Positions 34,770 through 45,625 of a stretch of 64,000 bases of DNA are shown piece by piece. Every line of letters starts with the position of its first letter. The stretch's first letter is position 1. The notes under the pieces were generated by a model, which worked only from the letters and a program-made list of their open reading frames with translations, was not told the origin of the DNA and searched no databases. The stretch lies in contig JASEVX010000001.1 of assembly GCA_031761405.1 (NCBI GenBank), positions 113,633,516 to 113,697,515 on the forward strand, read 5' to 3'. The position numbers were made by a program, and so were the translations under genes. Source of the DNA: Serripes groenlandicus (Eukaryota; Mollusca; Bivalvia; Cardiida; Cardiidae).

Positions 34770-34993
34770 CTCTTTGACTCTTTTTCCACAAACAACTTAT
34801 CTGCAGCAATCGACATCGAAAACAGGTAAGCATAAATATGGATACTCTTTATAAATGAAAGTATAATTATTGAATAATGTTGAAAACACTGTTTGAAGGA
34901 GAAATTATGTTGAGCAATTTCCCCTTATGCTATAACGTTTTTAAAGGACATTTGATGCAGAGTCGTCAAAAAGGGTCTGTTTGTGGCAAAGGG
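34770..34993 (+). mobile_element. MITE-A, TTAA on both sides
   Basis: TTAA at 34766-34769 and 34994-34997. The left end is altered (CTCTTTGACTCTTTTTCC). The hairpin is weak. Confidence 0.7.
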
Positions 34994-35409
34994 TTAAACG
35001 ACATTTCTGTTTGAATTAAACAGTTTTTCAGACTAAGTTGTATTCACAATAATCTAACGCCAAATGAAGTAAGAAAACAAGCAGATGGTTCGCGTTACTG
35101 CAAATCAAATTTTCTTTTAAATATTTATCTTGTATATTCGGGAAAGAAAGTGAACATAAATGTGCATCCATCATTGTATGGGAATAATAAATGAGTTGTG
35201 CTTAAAAAGTCTGAAAAGGTTAAATTAAATAGAAGACATTTCGAACTAAAATATCCGGGCGGATGTTACCACAGTCGCCCAGTTTTCTTCGGATATCCAT
35301 TATCTTGGTAACAGAACTATTAGTTTGCTCAATTTGCTACTTTAAAAGTTGCCTGTTTTTAATGTTCTGGGAGAAAACACTGTGGTAGACAACAAACGTT
35401 CGTGTTTGT

Positions 35410-35635
35410 GGATTAACGCCATTTTCAACAATTGTTCAGTCATTTGTCAGTGCTTCCTGGCTTTCCCAAACCAGTATTCCACATAACATACTTTCCAATC
35501 AACTGGCTGCTTTTCCACATAGTCTGTTAGCCCATTTGGGGAAGACGAATGACGCTTGTCACAGTGACTTTTGTCAAACGTCGGATAGAATGTCGGCCGA
35601 GGTTGGGTTCACAGCCCGCGTCGCTACCGACTGCA
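35410..35635 (-). mobile_element. SINE-2
   Basis: Plus strand shows CGCCATTTTCAACAATTG, CCAGTATTCCACATAAC, CAACTGGCTGCTTTTCC, GACGAATGACGCTTGTC and CAGCCCGCGTCGCTACCG. The B-box is damaged (GAGGTTGGGTTCAC). Confidence 0.7.
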
Positions 35636-35768
35636 ATATGATCCCATAATTCATATGAACCGTTTCAGAACCAATGTCTACTTCTTGGAGAAAATAGAAT
35701 TACATATACGTAGCTGACAATTGACAACTGGTAAAATTGTTTTGGGGGAATATCTTTTTCGTATTTAA

Positions 35769-35990
35769 CCCTTTCCCTCATATAGACGCTTTCTGACGCC
35801 TCTGCAGCAGACGGCTTTTTGAAAACATAGTGACAAAAGAAGAAATTGCACAAAACGTGCAATTTCTCCTTTTGCCACAATGTTTTCCACTTTTTGTGAT
35901 AGGTTATCAATTCAATTATGGAGATGTTCTATGTTTTGACAAAATACGTTCAAAGTCGTCTGCTGCAGAATTGCCGTATGAGGGAAAGGG
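35769..35990 (-). mobile_element. MITE-A, full length (222 bp)
   Basis: A textbook copy: CCCTTTCCC start after TTAA (35765-35768), GGGAAAGGG end, then TTTA. The hairpin is GAAATTGCACAAAACGTGC and complement. Frames of 76-81 codons on both strands come from the element. Confidence 0.9.
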
Positions 35991-36053
35991 TTTATACCAC
36001 CGTTTGAAAACACAAATTCCAACAAGAGTGCCATGTTGGGGATTTCTGAAGAG

Positions 36054-36270
36054 CGATTAATTGATTGATTGTTGGCAGTTTTACACCGCTTACAACACGT
36101 TTTTTGTTACCAGTACTACTGGTCCATTTATCCTGACACAGCCGTACTGTTAACCCGGCAAACCTAAGCGCCAAAGAGAACATCCATTACTAAAAAAAGA
36201 TATTTTGTAAGAACCCGCGACGTCCCGCACCCGAGACGGACGCTTTACCTCTACAACACCGAGGCGGTCT
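36054..36270 (-). mobile_element. SINE-1
   Basis: Starts with the (ATTG)n tail and GTTTTACACCGC and ends with an inverted head: CGCACCCGAGACGGACGC and CTCTACAACACCGAGGCGG. The B-box region is broken (AAGAACCCGCGACG). Confidence 0.7.
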
Positions 36271-36345
36271 ACTGAAGAGTGAAAGTAAACGTTATGCATT
36301 AATCCTAGGTTATATTAAGATTTACTCAACGGATTGGTTGGTGTC

Positions 36346-36516
36346 ATGTTGTTTTCCTTTCTGTTGTTTGCTGCGAGCGTAAATGTGTGCGATTTGTTAC
36401 AACAACCTAACGAGTTTATTAAAGGGGTGTATACTTATGTAAAAGGATATTTAATTAAGTTAAAACAAATCTCCAAGTGCAAATCAATTAATAAGACTTT
36501 ACACTATTACAAATAA
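36346..36516 (+). CDS. Possible small secreted peptide
   Basis: A 56-codon frame from ATG with a short hydrophobic N-terminus (MLFSFLLFAASVNVC) that could act as a signal peptide, then a Lys-rich stretch (YLIKLKQISKCKSINK) and TAA. Two Cys only. AT-rich codons are used throughout, so chance is a real alternative. Confidence 0.2.
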   Translation: MLFSFLLFAASVNVCDLLQQPNEFIKGVYTYVKGYLIKLKQISKCKSINKTLHYYK

Positions 36517-37169
36517 AACTTTATCGAGATATCCCAATTTGACATGGCGTTTTAACCCATGGGGCTAGTGATTTTCTCCTCTGTATTTAAACTGCATGTT
36601 TTTTATTTGTTACTAAGCAGCGTGTAAAAGGTCCGATAACGCGCTCGTGCATGGCCCGCCACGTGCCTCGCACACTGATCCACCCGTTAAAAAGAAAATG
36701 CGGGTATACTTAATTTAATCAGAGTAGTTACTTTTATTTCTCAATAAATTTTACCCATTTGTCAAACATTTAATTTCGTTTTTAAGACAGGACTTTTTTT
36801 ATTTGGGATTATTGTCTCATATTTGAAAGTTTCAAAAACAGTTGTATGTTGTTCGGATGGGCGATGATTTGGGCACGTGTTTCAAGATGCTGGTAGCATC
36901 TTATTAGCACATTTGTCCGTTTAAGTAAATGTTTCATTGTCTAAATGTTGTATTATGGTAATTTACAATGATGCTCTCTCAGATGAAGACGCCATGTGAT
37001 ATTCCCGTTTATATTGATTTACGAAAAGAAAAGTTGACTGTTAATCTGTTACGATGAAAGCTTTTGTATATAAGCTGTACAATCATGTACATGTACTTGG
37101 TATGTGATTTCAGCGCTGTTAGCTTCGATAGTATCTTGGCTACGTTTCCAAGCATTTGTTTTCTTACAG

Positions 37170-37447
37170 AGTTGAACACATTGTGGGAAAATGAAAAATT
37201 GCTCGTAATCAGAAAAATGAGCACATTCTCCTTTTTTTAAATTGTTTTCAAAAAGCGTCTCCCTAAGATCTTTAAACCCGCATGTATCAGAGAAACGTTT
37301 AAAAAATGAGAGTTATTTCATAGGGTTGAAAACATTGTAGCAAAGTAAGAAATTGCTCATTTTAAGCAATTTCTCCTTTTGCCACAATGTTTTCAAAAGT
37401 CGTCTGCTGCATCATATGCTTCAGAGAGCATCTGTATGCGGGAAAGT
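37170..37447 (-). mobile_element. Two adjacent partial MITE-A copies
   Basis: The first (to about 37303) has a disturbed hairpin (AAAATTGCTCGTAATCAG). The second (from about 37305) has a good one (GAAATTGCTCATTTTAAGC and complement) and ends GCGGGAAAGTG. Both lack left ends. Confidence 0.6.
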
Positions 37448-37538
37448 GTTGAATTTCTCCGTATTGTTATGACTGAAACTCCCATATTGAGAGCAGGACG
37501 ACACTGGTTCGAATCTGGAATGTGCCAGATTAAATAAT

Positions 37539-37815
37539 TGATTGATAAATTGGGATTTAATGCCGTTACAACAATTTTTCAGTCCTATCATGGCGGCTAG
37601 TGTATCTTCCCATGTGTTTGATCGCTTTCTCACACAAGTAATCTAGTTATATTTCCGAACACCTGGCTGCTTTTCCACATAGAAAGACGAATGACGCTTG
37701 TCGCATTGTTTTTTGTCAAACGACGGAAAAGATGTTGGCCAAGCGTGGGTTAAAACTCACAGCCATTGATTTAAAGGCGGCGTCTCTTACGACTGACCTA
37801 CCGGGGTTCGTTCTG
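37539..37815 (-). mobile_element. SINE-2
   Basis: Full layout: ATTGATTG-type tail, TTTAATGCCGTTACAAC, GGCTGCTTTTCCACATAG, GACGAATGACGCTTGTCGC, and head side AAGGCGGCGTCTCTTACGAC. The stretch between CTGTTAGCCCATT-type sequence and GACGAATG is deleted. Confidence 0.7.
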
Positions 37816-38014
37816 AACGCAATATAAAGATTGTTTTAAAGCAAAAAAAAATAACAGGTTAAATGTTTCAGAGATGCCGCAAAAAAATGATTTCGCTTGT
37901 GCATCTGAGGAATCAATACGGTGAAGGTATATCTGAAACTATACGGTACGTAAATAACCCCCACGGACTTTAAAGAAGGTGCGGGTAAACCTGAAACTAT
38001 ATCGTTCGCAAATA

Positions 38015-38135
38015 AGCCACATGACTGACTCGCTGGTGTCAGGATAAATGGACCAAAAGTGCTGGTTAACTGTCGAGAAACTACGTTATTTAACTGCAAT
38101 ACTGTTGAAAGTGTCGTTAAACAACAAAGAAGCAA
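38015..38135 (+). mobile_element. SINE-1 tail fragment
   Basis: GACTGACTCGCTGGTGTCAG, AAATGGACCAAAAGTGC and CAATACTGTTGAAAGTG are SINE-1 body and tail. No head. Confidence 0.6.
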
Positions 38136-38267
38136 ACAAACACAAACACACTGTGAAATAATATTAAAAACATGGTTTTGGTGCACATTAAAACACATTT
38201 GATTTATAGTAACGTTGTTCTACATGTGAGTATAACTTAATTTAAGTGTTTGGTATCTTACAAAGCA

Positions 38268-38513
38268 CAAGTGAGCCGTTCCACGCGAAAACCTTCATTA
38301 TGGACTCTGCGTAATGTATCGACCCAGATCAAATCCGGGGCGACACATTCCGTCTCGGGGGGATAGAGGTATATATAATGATTCCTGAAACAGAAAATCA
38401 ACAGGACGCGAAAAGTGCCCGTCTGGATAAGCCTGCGCGGCATGCTTAGGCTGATCCAGGTCGATACTTTACGCAGAGTGCACAATGTTGGTTTTCACGT
38501 GGGAACGGCACAT
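38268..38513 (-). mobile_element. MITE-C, short form
   Basis: Begins TGAGCCGTTCCACGCG and ends CGTGGGAACGGCACA. One inner arm is shortened: CGACCCAGATCAAATCCGG jumps straight to GCGACACATTCCG. Confidence 0.75.
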
Positions 38514-38885
38514 GTTTTATTATTGTAGACAGACTACACCACGAGGAGCAGCTGAGAAGCAATATGATTGCTTTTTACTATTATATAAACGAAGGGAAGT
38601 AACTCCATTGATTTTTATGAAACATTTCATGGTTTCTCATATTATCTGAAGTTTGACACACAGAATCGCAGAGGCGTACGCTGATTAAGGTAATCGGTGG
38701 TTGCAGATTCCAAGATGTGGATTTTCTCTTGGCTTAGTTTCACCTTTATATGCTGCAATTTTGGACGAAGCGTCAACAATAGATCCACTTTCGAGAAACT
38801 GTACACATAGCCATTGAGTATAGACTACATGTAGCTGAAGTTTAAATTATAAATAAATGACATGTAACCGAAAGCACATTGTTTA

Positions 38886-39917
38886 TGCCCCCGGAATCTC
38901 CGATTCGGTGGGCATCTAGTTTTTGGCCTGTCTGCACGTCTGTCTGCACGTCTGCACGTCTATCTGTCTGCACGAAAAAGACTTTTACCTTGACCACTAC
39001 TTTGGAACCATAACAGGTACGGCTACCATATTTCACATGTGTATTCCTTGTGACATGACCTTTCTGTCAGTACCAACATTTTTGACCTTGCGACCTTGAC
39101 CTTTGACCTAGATGTTGCCATTCTCGAAAAAAACTTTAACCTTGGCCATTACTTTTGAACCATAACAGGTACGGCTACCATATTTCACATGTGTATTCCT
39201 TGTGACATGACCTTTCTGTCAGTACCAACAGTTTTGACCTTGCGACATTGACCTTTGACCTAGATGTTGCCATTCTCGAAAAAAACTTTAACCTTGGCCA
39301 TTACTTTTGAACCATAACAGGTACGGCTACCATATTTCACATGTGTATTCCTTGTGACATGACCTTTCTGTCAGTACCAACATTTTTGACCTTGCGACCT
39401 TGACCTTTGACCTAGATGTTGCCATTTTCAAAAATAACTTTAACCTTGTCCACTCCTTTTGAACCATAACAGGTACGGCTACCATATTTCACATGTGTAT
39501 ACCTTGTGACATGACCTTTCTGTCAGTACCCAAATGTTTACCTTGCGACCTTGACCTTTGACCTAGATGTCGCCATTCTCGAAAAAAACCTTTAACCTTG
39601 ACCACTACTGTTGAACCATAACAGGTACGGCTACCATATTTCACATGTGTATATCTTGTGACATGACCTTTCTGTCAGTACCAACATTTTTCACCTTGCG
39701 ACCTTGACCTTTGACCTAGATGTTGCCATTCTCGAAAAAAACTTTAACCTTGACCACTTCTTTTGAACCATAACAGGTACGGCTACCATATTTCACATGT
39801 GTATTCCTTGTGACATGACCTTTCTGTCAGTACCAACATTTTTGACCTGGCGACCTTGACCTTTGACCTAGATGTTGCCATTCGGGGGCATCAGTGTTTC
39901 ACAAACACATCTTGTTT
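38886..39917. mobile_element. Satellite-bearing element, hairpin ends
   Basis: Left end holds a hairpin (GAATC and GATTC within GCCCCCGG...GGTGGGC, 38887-38913). A CTGTCTGCACG microsatellite follows (38930-38972), then six 152 bp tandem units, then ATTCGGGGGCATCAG, a perfect short hairpin GTGTTTCACAAACAC (39894-39908) and ATCTTGTTT. This order (end structure, microsatellite, tandem core, terminal hairpin) resembles the pearl-type or Helentron-related non-autonomous elements described from bivalves; that assignment is inference. There is no coding sequence. Confidence 0.6.
39011..39883. repeat. Six-copy 152 bp tandem array
   Basis: The phrase TAACAGGTACGGCTACCATA starts at 39011, 39163, 39314, 39467, 39619 and 39771 (spacings 151-153). 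Each unit also carries ACATGTGTAT, TGACATGACCTTTCTGTCAG and a block of AGGTCA-type hexamers on the minus strand. Confidence 0.95.
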
Positions 39918-40065
39918 CGTTAAAGTGACACATATTCAAATTGAAATATACAGAAAACATCGAATACAACATGCGGGTCCCGTGTAGCACACATTTTGAA
40001 AAAAGACTACCACACATTGTACATGCTGACAGTAATACCGTGAACAGATATGGTAAAACACCAGA

Positions 40066-40275
40066 TACAAAAAATCAGCAGCAGACGACATTGAAAACAT
40101 AGTGACAAAAACCTGAAAAAATCCCCATACCAGAAAGTTTAATTGTTAAATAAAGTTTAAAACATTGTAGCCAAAGGAGAAATTGCTCATCATGAGCAAT
40201 TTCACCTTTGGACACAATGTTTTCAAAAGTCGTCTGCTGCTATTGCGTCAAAATACGTCTGCAGGTGAGAAACGG
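40066..40275 (+). mobile_element. MITE-A
   Basis: Left end worn (CAAAAAATCAGCAGCAGACG). The hairpin GCCAAAGGAGAAATTGCTC and complement is intact. The right end GTGAGAAACGGTTA is present. The body shares GGCCAAAGGTG-type changes with the 4657 copy. Confidence 0.7.
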
Positions 40276-40806
40276 TTATGTGAAATTGTCTTGTATTATA
40301 TAAGTGGCCAATTCTTATTTAATATAATTTGTTATCTGTAATGACACAAGGGGTGTCGAAGAGCAACTAGTATACGTGTGCCTTTATCAAACCTAACTAT
40401 TTATGTCTGCTCTGTCAGTATTCTTACATGAAAAAGCTGGCATTTAACGTAGCGATTGTATTAATTCTCTATCCACAAACGAGGGAAACTGTGTCTTGTT
40501 ATATTGAGTGAAGTAAATATTTCGATGTTTGTCTAATTGTGTACCTCGTTTACCAAGACAATGTTAAGAAAGTCAACTCGTTAGAATTAACGATCTGTAC
40601 GTGTACCTCTGTGGGATACATGGGGCTTTGCCTAAACATCATTCAGTAGCCATGCAACCCTGGTGTTTTTTAAGAATGCTAAGAAAATAACAACCTTTCC
40701 ACATTGGTCACGAGTGTTATTCAGACTTGTAATTTGATCAGAAACCACAATGCTTAGGAAGGTACTTTGATATGGTAAACTCTGATAAGAATTCCAGTTC
40801 TTCTGT
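40276..40806. other. Unique spacer
   Basis: Nothing recognised. Confidence 0.45.
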
Positions 40807-41068
40807 TGATTAATTTAGTATTGTTTTACACCGCTTTCAACAATTTTTCAGTTATATCACTGCGTTTCTTTGGTAAGTAACCAGTGCTACTGGTCCATTT
40901 TATCCTGAGTCTACCCAGTCGGTCGTAATGCTAGCCCCGCAGCCCTGAACGCCTAGGAGGGTAACACATACTACCATATGTACAGTATTTTGTATTACCC
41001 GGCCGGGGATCGAACCCGCGACCTCACGCTCCCGAGGGGGACGCTCTATCACTTCACCGCCGAGTTGA
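40807..41068 (-). mobile_element. SINE-1, near full length
   Basis: On the minus strand: A-box region GGCGGTGAAGTGATAGAGCG, B-box GGGTTCGATCCCCGGCCGGG, the body with GGGCTGCGGGGCTAGC, and the tail up to ACCAATACTAAATTAATC. It is one of the two most complete SINE-1 copies, the other being at 50440. Confidence 0.8.
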
Positions 41069-41172
41069 ATTATTCTGAACCTACATATGTTGTATTTAAT
41101 TAACTTACACTTATTTGAACCGAGTTTCGGTGTCTTTGCATCTCCCTACAGTGAAGACTCATGTGAGCCTGT

Positions 41173-41527
41173 GTAGATGCACAGTCGCACACGCGTCTTC
41201 ACTGTCCGCCTGTATAACATATACAGTAGATACACAGTCGCACACGCGTCTTCACTGTCCGTCTGTATAACATATACAGTAGATGCACAGTCGCACACGC
41301 GTCTTCACTGTCCGTCTGTATAACATATACAGTAGATGCACAGTCTCACACGCGTCTTCACTGTCCGTCTGTATAACATATACAGTAGATGCACAGTCGC
41401 ACACGCGTCTTCACTGTCCGTCTGTATAACATATACAGTAGATGCACAGTCGCACACGCGTCTTCACTGTCCGTCTGTATAACATATACAGTAGATGCAC
41501 AGTCTCACACGCGTCTTCACTGTCCGT
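41173..41527. repeat. 53 bp tandem array, seven units
   Basis: ACAGTCKCACACGCGTCTTC starts at 41181, 41234, 41287, 41340, 41393, 41446 and 41499, an exact 53 bp spacing. Units differ by single bases (GTCGC/GTCTC, TAC/TGC). The last unit is cut at GTCCGT by the foldback element and resumes at 43324. Confidence 0.95.
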
Positions 41528-43323
41528 TATGGAACGCCTTTACTGTCTTACTATGTTGTATTGTATTATACGCAGTACATTTTCATGTATACGAGGTACA
41601 TATTTCATTTGACGTGGTACATTTTGCCTGATATGCAGTGCATTTTGTATAATATATCGTGGTTATTTAATAATATGAAATCCACAAGTATGAAGATACA
41701 GTAGAATAACCATTATATAGTGTGCAAACAACGTCATATGCAATACAAACAACATTATATGCAGTCTATTCTTCAATACGTGTTGTGGTACTTTGATTAT
41801 ATGCGCTGGTTTAAACTTTGTATGCGGTGGTTTAAACTTTATACGGAGTGCATTTACATTGGGGATGATCATACTTTCCGGCACTCTCCGGAATTATTTC
41901 CGGAAATTACCGAGCATGACAGATAGGTTTGAACATTAACACCGTCTAATCCATTTTAAAAGGCCTTGTGGAACAATCTTTATGAGAGTATACACTTTTC
42001 TAAATAGACGAGATGCAGAATGTCGTCTATGCAGACGATCTCTGATTCCTGAAACAGACAACTTTTGAAATCATTATGGCAAAAGGATAAATTGCTCATC
42101 TTGAGAAATTTCTCCAGTTGTCACAATGCGTTCAACCAACCCCTCTTCAATAATTATACTTTCATTTATTAAGATTGTCTATAGTTTTGCCATAACGTCA
42201 TCTGATGCATACTTGTTGTATTACGGAAAAGATTTAAAAATGTGTTTAGGTTACCACTTAAAGGCAATGTTCCCTCATAAAAACAATTTTAAATTCGTCA
42301 GCAGCTTCTGGAAATAAGAGAAATAACTTGAAAAGTGATTTACATGATATATTTGATTTTGTCTTTGGGAAAAGGCATAACTTCGTTTTTTTCTGAACAG
42401 TGTAGGTTCAAATCAGCCTGCATATTTGTTCTGTCTTATCATAATCCTCACAAGTTGACTGAAGCTTCTAATAAGCATATTTAAGTACATGTAATATTCT
42501 ATGTTGAGTTGACAAGCACTCGAGCTTGTGAGAGGTCATATTATTTACTCATATATTATTGGACTAGTAATATTCAGACTTTAGATTTTAGATTGTGATC
42601 AGACTGCAAAGCATGCCGAATGAACAGACCAATCTCGTCTAGAGCGGATTTCAGTGCATACTACGACATTCTGCCCCTCGTGTATTCAGAACATGTGTAC
42701 GTGTACACATCTATTTATACATTATTCAAGCGCTTTTTTTGAAATTGAGTAAACGGTGTAAATGTTAATATCTATCTGTCTGACTCGGTATTTTCCGGAT
42801 AAATAATTACGGAGAATGCCGGAAAGTATGATCATCCTAATGAAAAATGGACCGCATATAAAGCTGTTTACACCATGTATAAATTAGTATGGACCGAACA
42901 TATTGCCAAATGCATTGCGTACTATGATTTTTTATGAACACATACATAATAATTCACCAGGTATAAAGATACGTGCAGGCACTTCATATATTAAAACATA
43001 CATCGCATCTATTGACCAACATATAGCGTTTACATGTGAAACTACTGCATACACAAACAAATACACCACATATAATGTCATTTGTACTGCATAGTATATA
43101 GTTTGTATTGCACTAGACGTTGTTAGTACAACGTATAATGGTTATTCTACTGTTTAAACACTATTTTGCACTGCATATTATTCAATAATCACCATACATA
43201 ATAGAAAAGGCACTGCATATCATGAATAATGTACCACGTCAAATGAAATATGTACCTCATATACGTGAAAATGTACTGCGTATAATACAATACAACATAC
43301 TAAGACAGTAAAGGCGTTCCATA
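41528..43323. mobile_element. 1.8 kb foldback element with 6 bp target duplication
   Basis: Ends TATGGAACGCCTTTACTG and its complement, with long inverted arms 41528-41914 and 42784-43323 around an 870 bp middle. GTCCGT occurs directly on both sides (41522-41527 and 43324-43329). Both arms are built from degenerate 21-23 bp repeats with consensus near TATACGCAGTACATTTT. The right arm is about 150 bp longer. The inner arm ends share GATGATCATACTTTCCGGCA. No transposase ORF exists, and a MITE-A lies in the middle. Superfamily unknown. Confidence 0.85.
42040..42233 (-). mobile_element. MITE-A nested in the foldback element
   Basis: TGAAACAGACAACTTTTG, GGCAAAAGGATAAATTGCTC, CAGTTGTCACAATGCG and TTACGGAAAAGATTTAA. 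The left terminus is lost. Confidence 0.6.
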
Positions 43324-43329
43324 GTCCGT

Positions 43330-43744
43330 CCTTATTTCATATACAGTAGATGTTTTAAAATGCTTCTCTTGACGAAATACTAGAACTGTAGCCTATTAGC
43401 TTTTCGCAAGGTTCCAAACCGAAGATGCAGTAATACCTCAAACGCTAGGGCTATGAGTTGGCTCACGTATGTTACATTGAGTTCTGGCTGTCTGGATACT
43501 CATCCAATATGCAGCTGACCGAATGTGTTGGGAGATCATAAAAGCTGACCTCACTCTTACACATGCACAGGAATTGCATTTAGAACGTTTGGAATACGAG
43601 TCCGGCGTTCTACCTCGGATCCAATGTCTCCCATCTTTGCTGTATTTAAGTTTCAGCGTTGTTGGCTTTCATGTAGCACGATGCACTTGAAGTACCTGGT
43701 GTGTGAATAATGTTATTCTGGCGTCTTGTATATTTATAAATGTC
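43330..43744. other. Remainder of the last 53 bp unit, then unique DNA
   Basis: CATATACAGTAGATG (43338-43352) continues the interrupted array unit. Beyond that, GAACGTTTGGAATACGAG to CCTCGGATCC (43588-43622) may be a worn tRNA-like head. No gene. Confidence 0.5.
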
Positions 43745-43748
43745 CTAA

Positions 43749-43970
43749 CCCTTTCCCTCATACGACAATTCTGCAGCAGACGACTTTGAACATATTTTGT
43801 CAAAAAATAGAAAATCTCTATAATTGAATGGATAACCTATGACTAAAAGTGGAAAACATTGTGGCAAAAGGAGAAATTGCTCGTTTTGAGCAATTTCTTC
43901 TTTTGTCACTATGTTTTCAAAAAGCCTTCTGCTGCAGAGGCGTCAGAAAGCGTCTATATGAGGGAAAGGG
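43749..43970 (+). mobile_element. MITE-A, full length (222 bp)
   Basis: CCCTTTCCC to GGGAAAGGG, CTAA left (43745-43748), TTAA right (43971-43974). GCTCGTTTTGAGC tip. One of the best preserved copies here. Confidence 0.92.
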
Positions 43971-43977
43971 TTAAATG

Positions 43978-44275
43978 AATAATTGATTGGAGTTTAATGC
44001 CGATGTCAAAATGATTACAGTTACATTATGGTGGCCAATTTACCTAACGTTTATTTCCTGGCTTTCGTGCAACTGTACTCCACACAACATCTTTCCCCAG
44101 GCAAATACGTACCTTCCCACATATACTGTATGTGTATCCCATTATTCAGAGGCGAACGACGCTAATGAAAATGATTTTTGTCAATAATCCAAAAGAATGA
44201 ATTGCCGATTCGGGGATCAAACCCACGACTCATTGATTGACAACCCACGCCGTTACGACTGCATGTAGAATAAAG
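43978..44275 (-). mobile_element. SINE-2, diverged
   Basis: GGAGTTTAATGCCGATGTC tail, TGTACTCCACACAACATC, GAGGCGAACGACGC, and head side GGGGATCAAACCCACGAC and CAACCCACGCCGTTACGAC. It starts 7 bp after MITE-A. Confidence 0.7.
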
Positions 44276-44473
44276 GAGATATCGAACTTCGGTCATACTT
44301 CATGTTACTGGGAAATGGACAAGAGAATAAGAACGAACGAAAAAGTGTCCACTATCAGTAGGGCTACTATCAGTCTTCAATTTATTGATGTCGAAATAAC
44401 ATCTACCGATAAACACACGGGTAAAGACGTTGGTGCCCTTTTCAAACTCATGCTTTACATGTCAATGTCCTAA

Positions 44474-44663
44474 CCCTTTCAATCCAACATACAACAGTTA
44501 TGCAGCAGATAACTTTAAAAACATTTAGACAAAACTATGGAAACTCTCCATTAATGAATGCATAATTATTGAATAGGTTTGAAAATTGTTTTTCTTTTGC
44601 CACAACGTTTTTAAAAGTCGTTTGCTGCAGAGGCGTCAGAAAGCGTCTGTGTATGGAAAAGGG
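44474..44663 (+). mobile_element. MITE-A, hairpin reduced
   Basis: CTAA left, TTAA right (44664-44667). Jumps from GAAAATTG directly to TTTTTCTTTTGCCACAACG, so the first hairpin arm is gone. Confidence 0.75.
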
Positions 44664-45314
44664 TTAACACGTAGAAAGCGTTGCAGTAAATGTATCCAGT
44701 CTCTATTCACCAGCGATTGATTCCACTTCGGTTAGCACTATGACACAGCCTTCAGGTGTGTCAATTGGTTTAGATTTTTTATTAATGACCAAATTACTTC
44801 TACTTCATTGGTGCACGTGTTAGGAAGGCGACTTAAATGATGCAACGTTGATAGTTACCAACTAATTATTCCGTTTGTTTACAACTTTAATTAATTTTTG
44901 ACGCAGTCGGTGGTGGGGTGTTACAAAGTATGATGTTAATTGATGATCAGATAAATTGCAGTATTTTGACATTAATACGGAAAAGATTAGCGTATTGCAC
45001 AATCCTGGAACTTGCATTAATATAAATACACGTTTCATTAGCTTATCGTGAAGCCGCATCATATGAAAATTAGCCTCGGAAAAGACATTTCTATCAGCAT
45101 TTCATAAGGTACGCTTCAATGGCGCAGCATTTAACCATTTCATCGCGCGCATGCCTTTTACCTCCGCTACAATAACCAAGTAGCAAAGGAAGAGACGTTT
45201 CAAAACGGGCAACCTGCTTTCTTTCCCGCAATACAAATTCAAACCATCATCATAATCATGGTTATTGTTTCAATTCCCAAGTTGTTACTTGATATTCTCT
45301 GACGTTACCGTTAA

Positions 45315-45528
45315 CACTTTCCAACATGCAGACGCTGTTTAGAAGCAATTAAAGACAATTGAAAACATTGTGACAGGATAAACTGCTCATGATAAGCAAA
45401 TTTCTTTCTTTGCCTCAATTTTGTCAGCTCTATTTAATATAAAACTTTATTTATAGGCGTTTTTTATAGTTTTGCCTAAAAAGTTTCAAAGTCGTCTGCT
45501 GCAGATGTGTTGTAAGTGGGAAAAGGGG
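45315..45528 (-). mobile_element. MITE-A
   Basis: TTAA (45311-45314), then CACTTTCCAACATGC. Ends GTGGGAAAAGGGG. A further right-end fragment at 45540-45625 (TCGTCCGGTG, GTGAGAAAGGG, TTAA) follows. Confidence 0.7.
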
Positions 45529-45625
45529 TAAATGATATACGACCTTTCATTTAAGGCGATTTCCAAATTTTATCCTAGATGTTGTCGAAGTCGTCCGGTG
45601 AAAATGTGTTGTGTGTGAGAAAGGG

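Noticed and set aside
41173..41527. CRISPR-like array (regular 53 bp spacing)
   Set aside because: The whole unit repeats; there are no unique spacers and no cas genes, and the genome is eukaryotic. The same holds for the 46 bp and 28 bp arrays.
44280..44473. Coding-like tail SLQFIDVEITSTDKHTGKDV
   Set aside because: It lies between a SINE-2 head and a MITE-A, with the start inside the SINE; may be chance or a relic.
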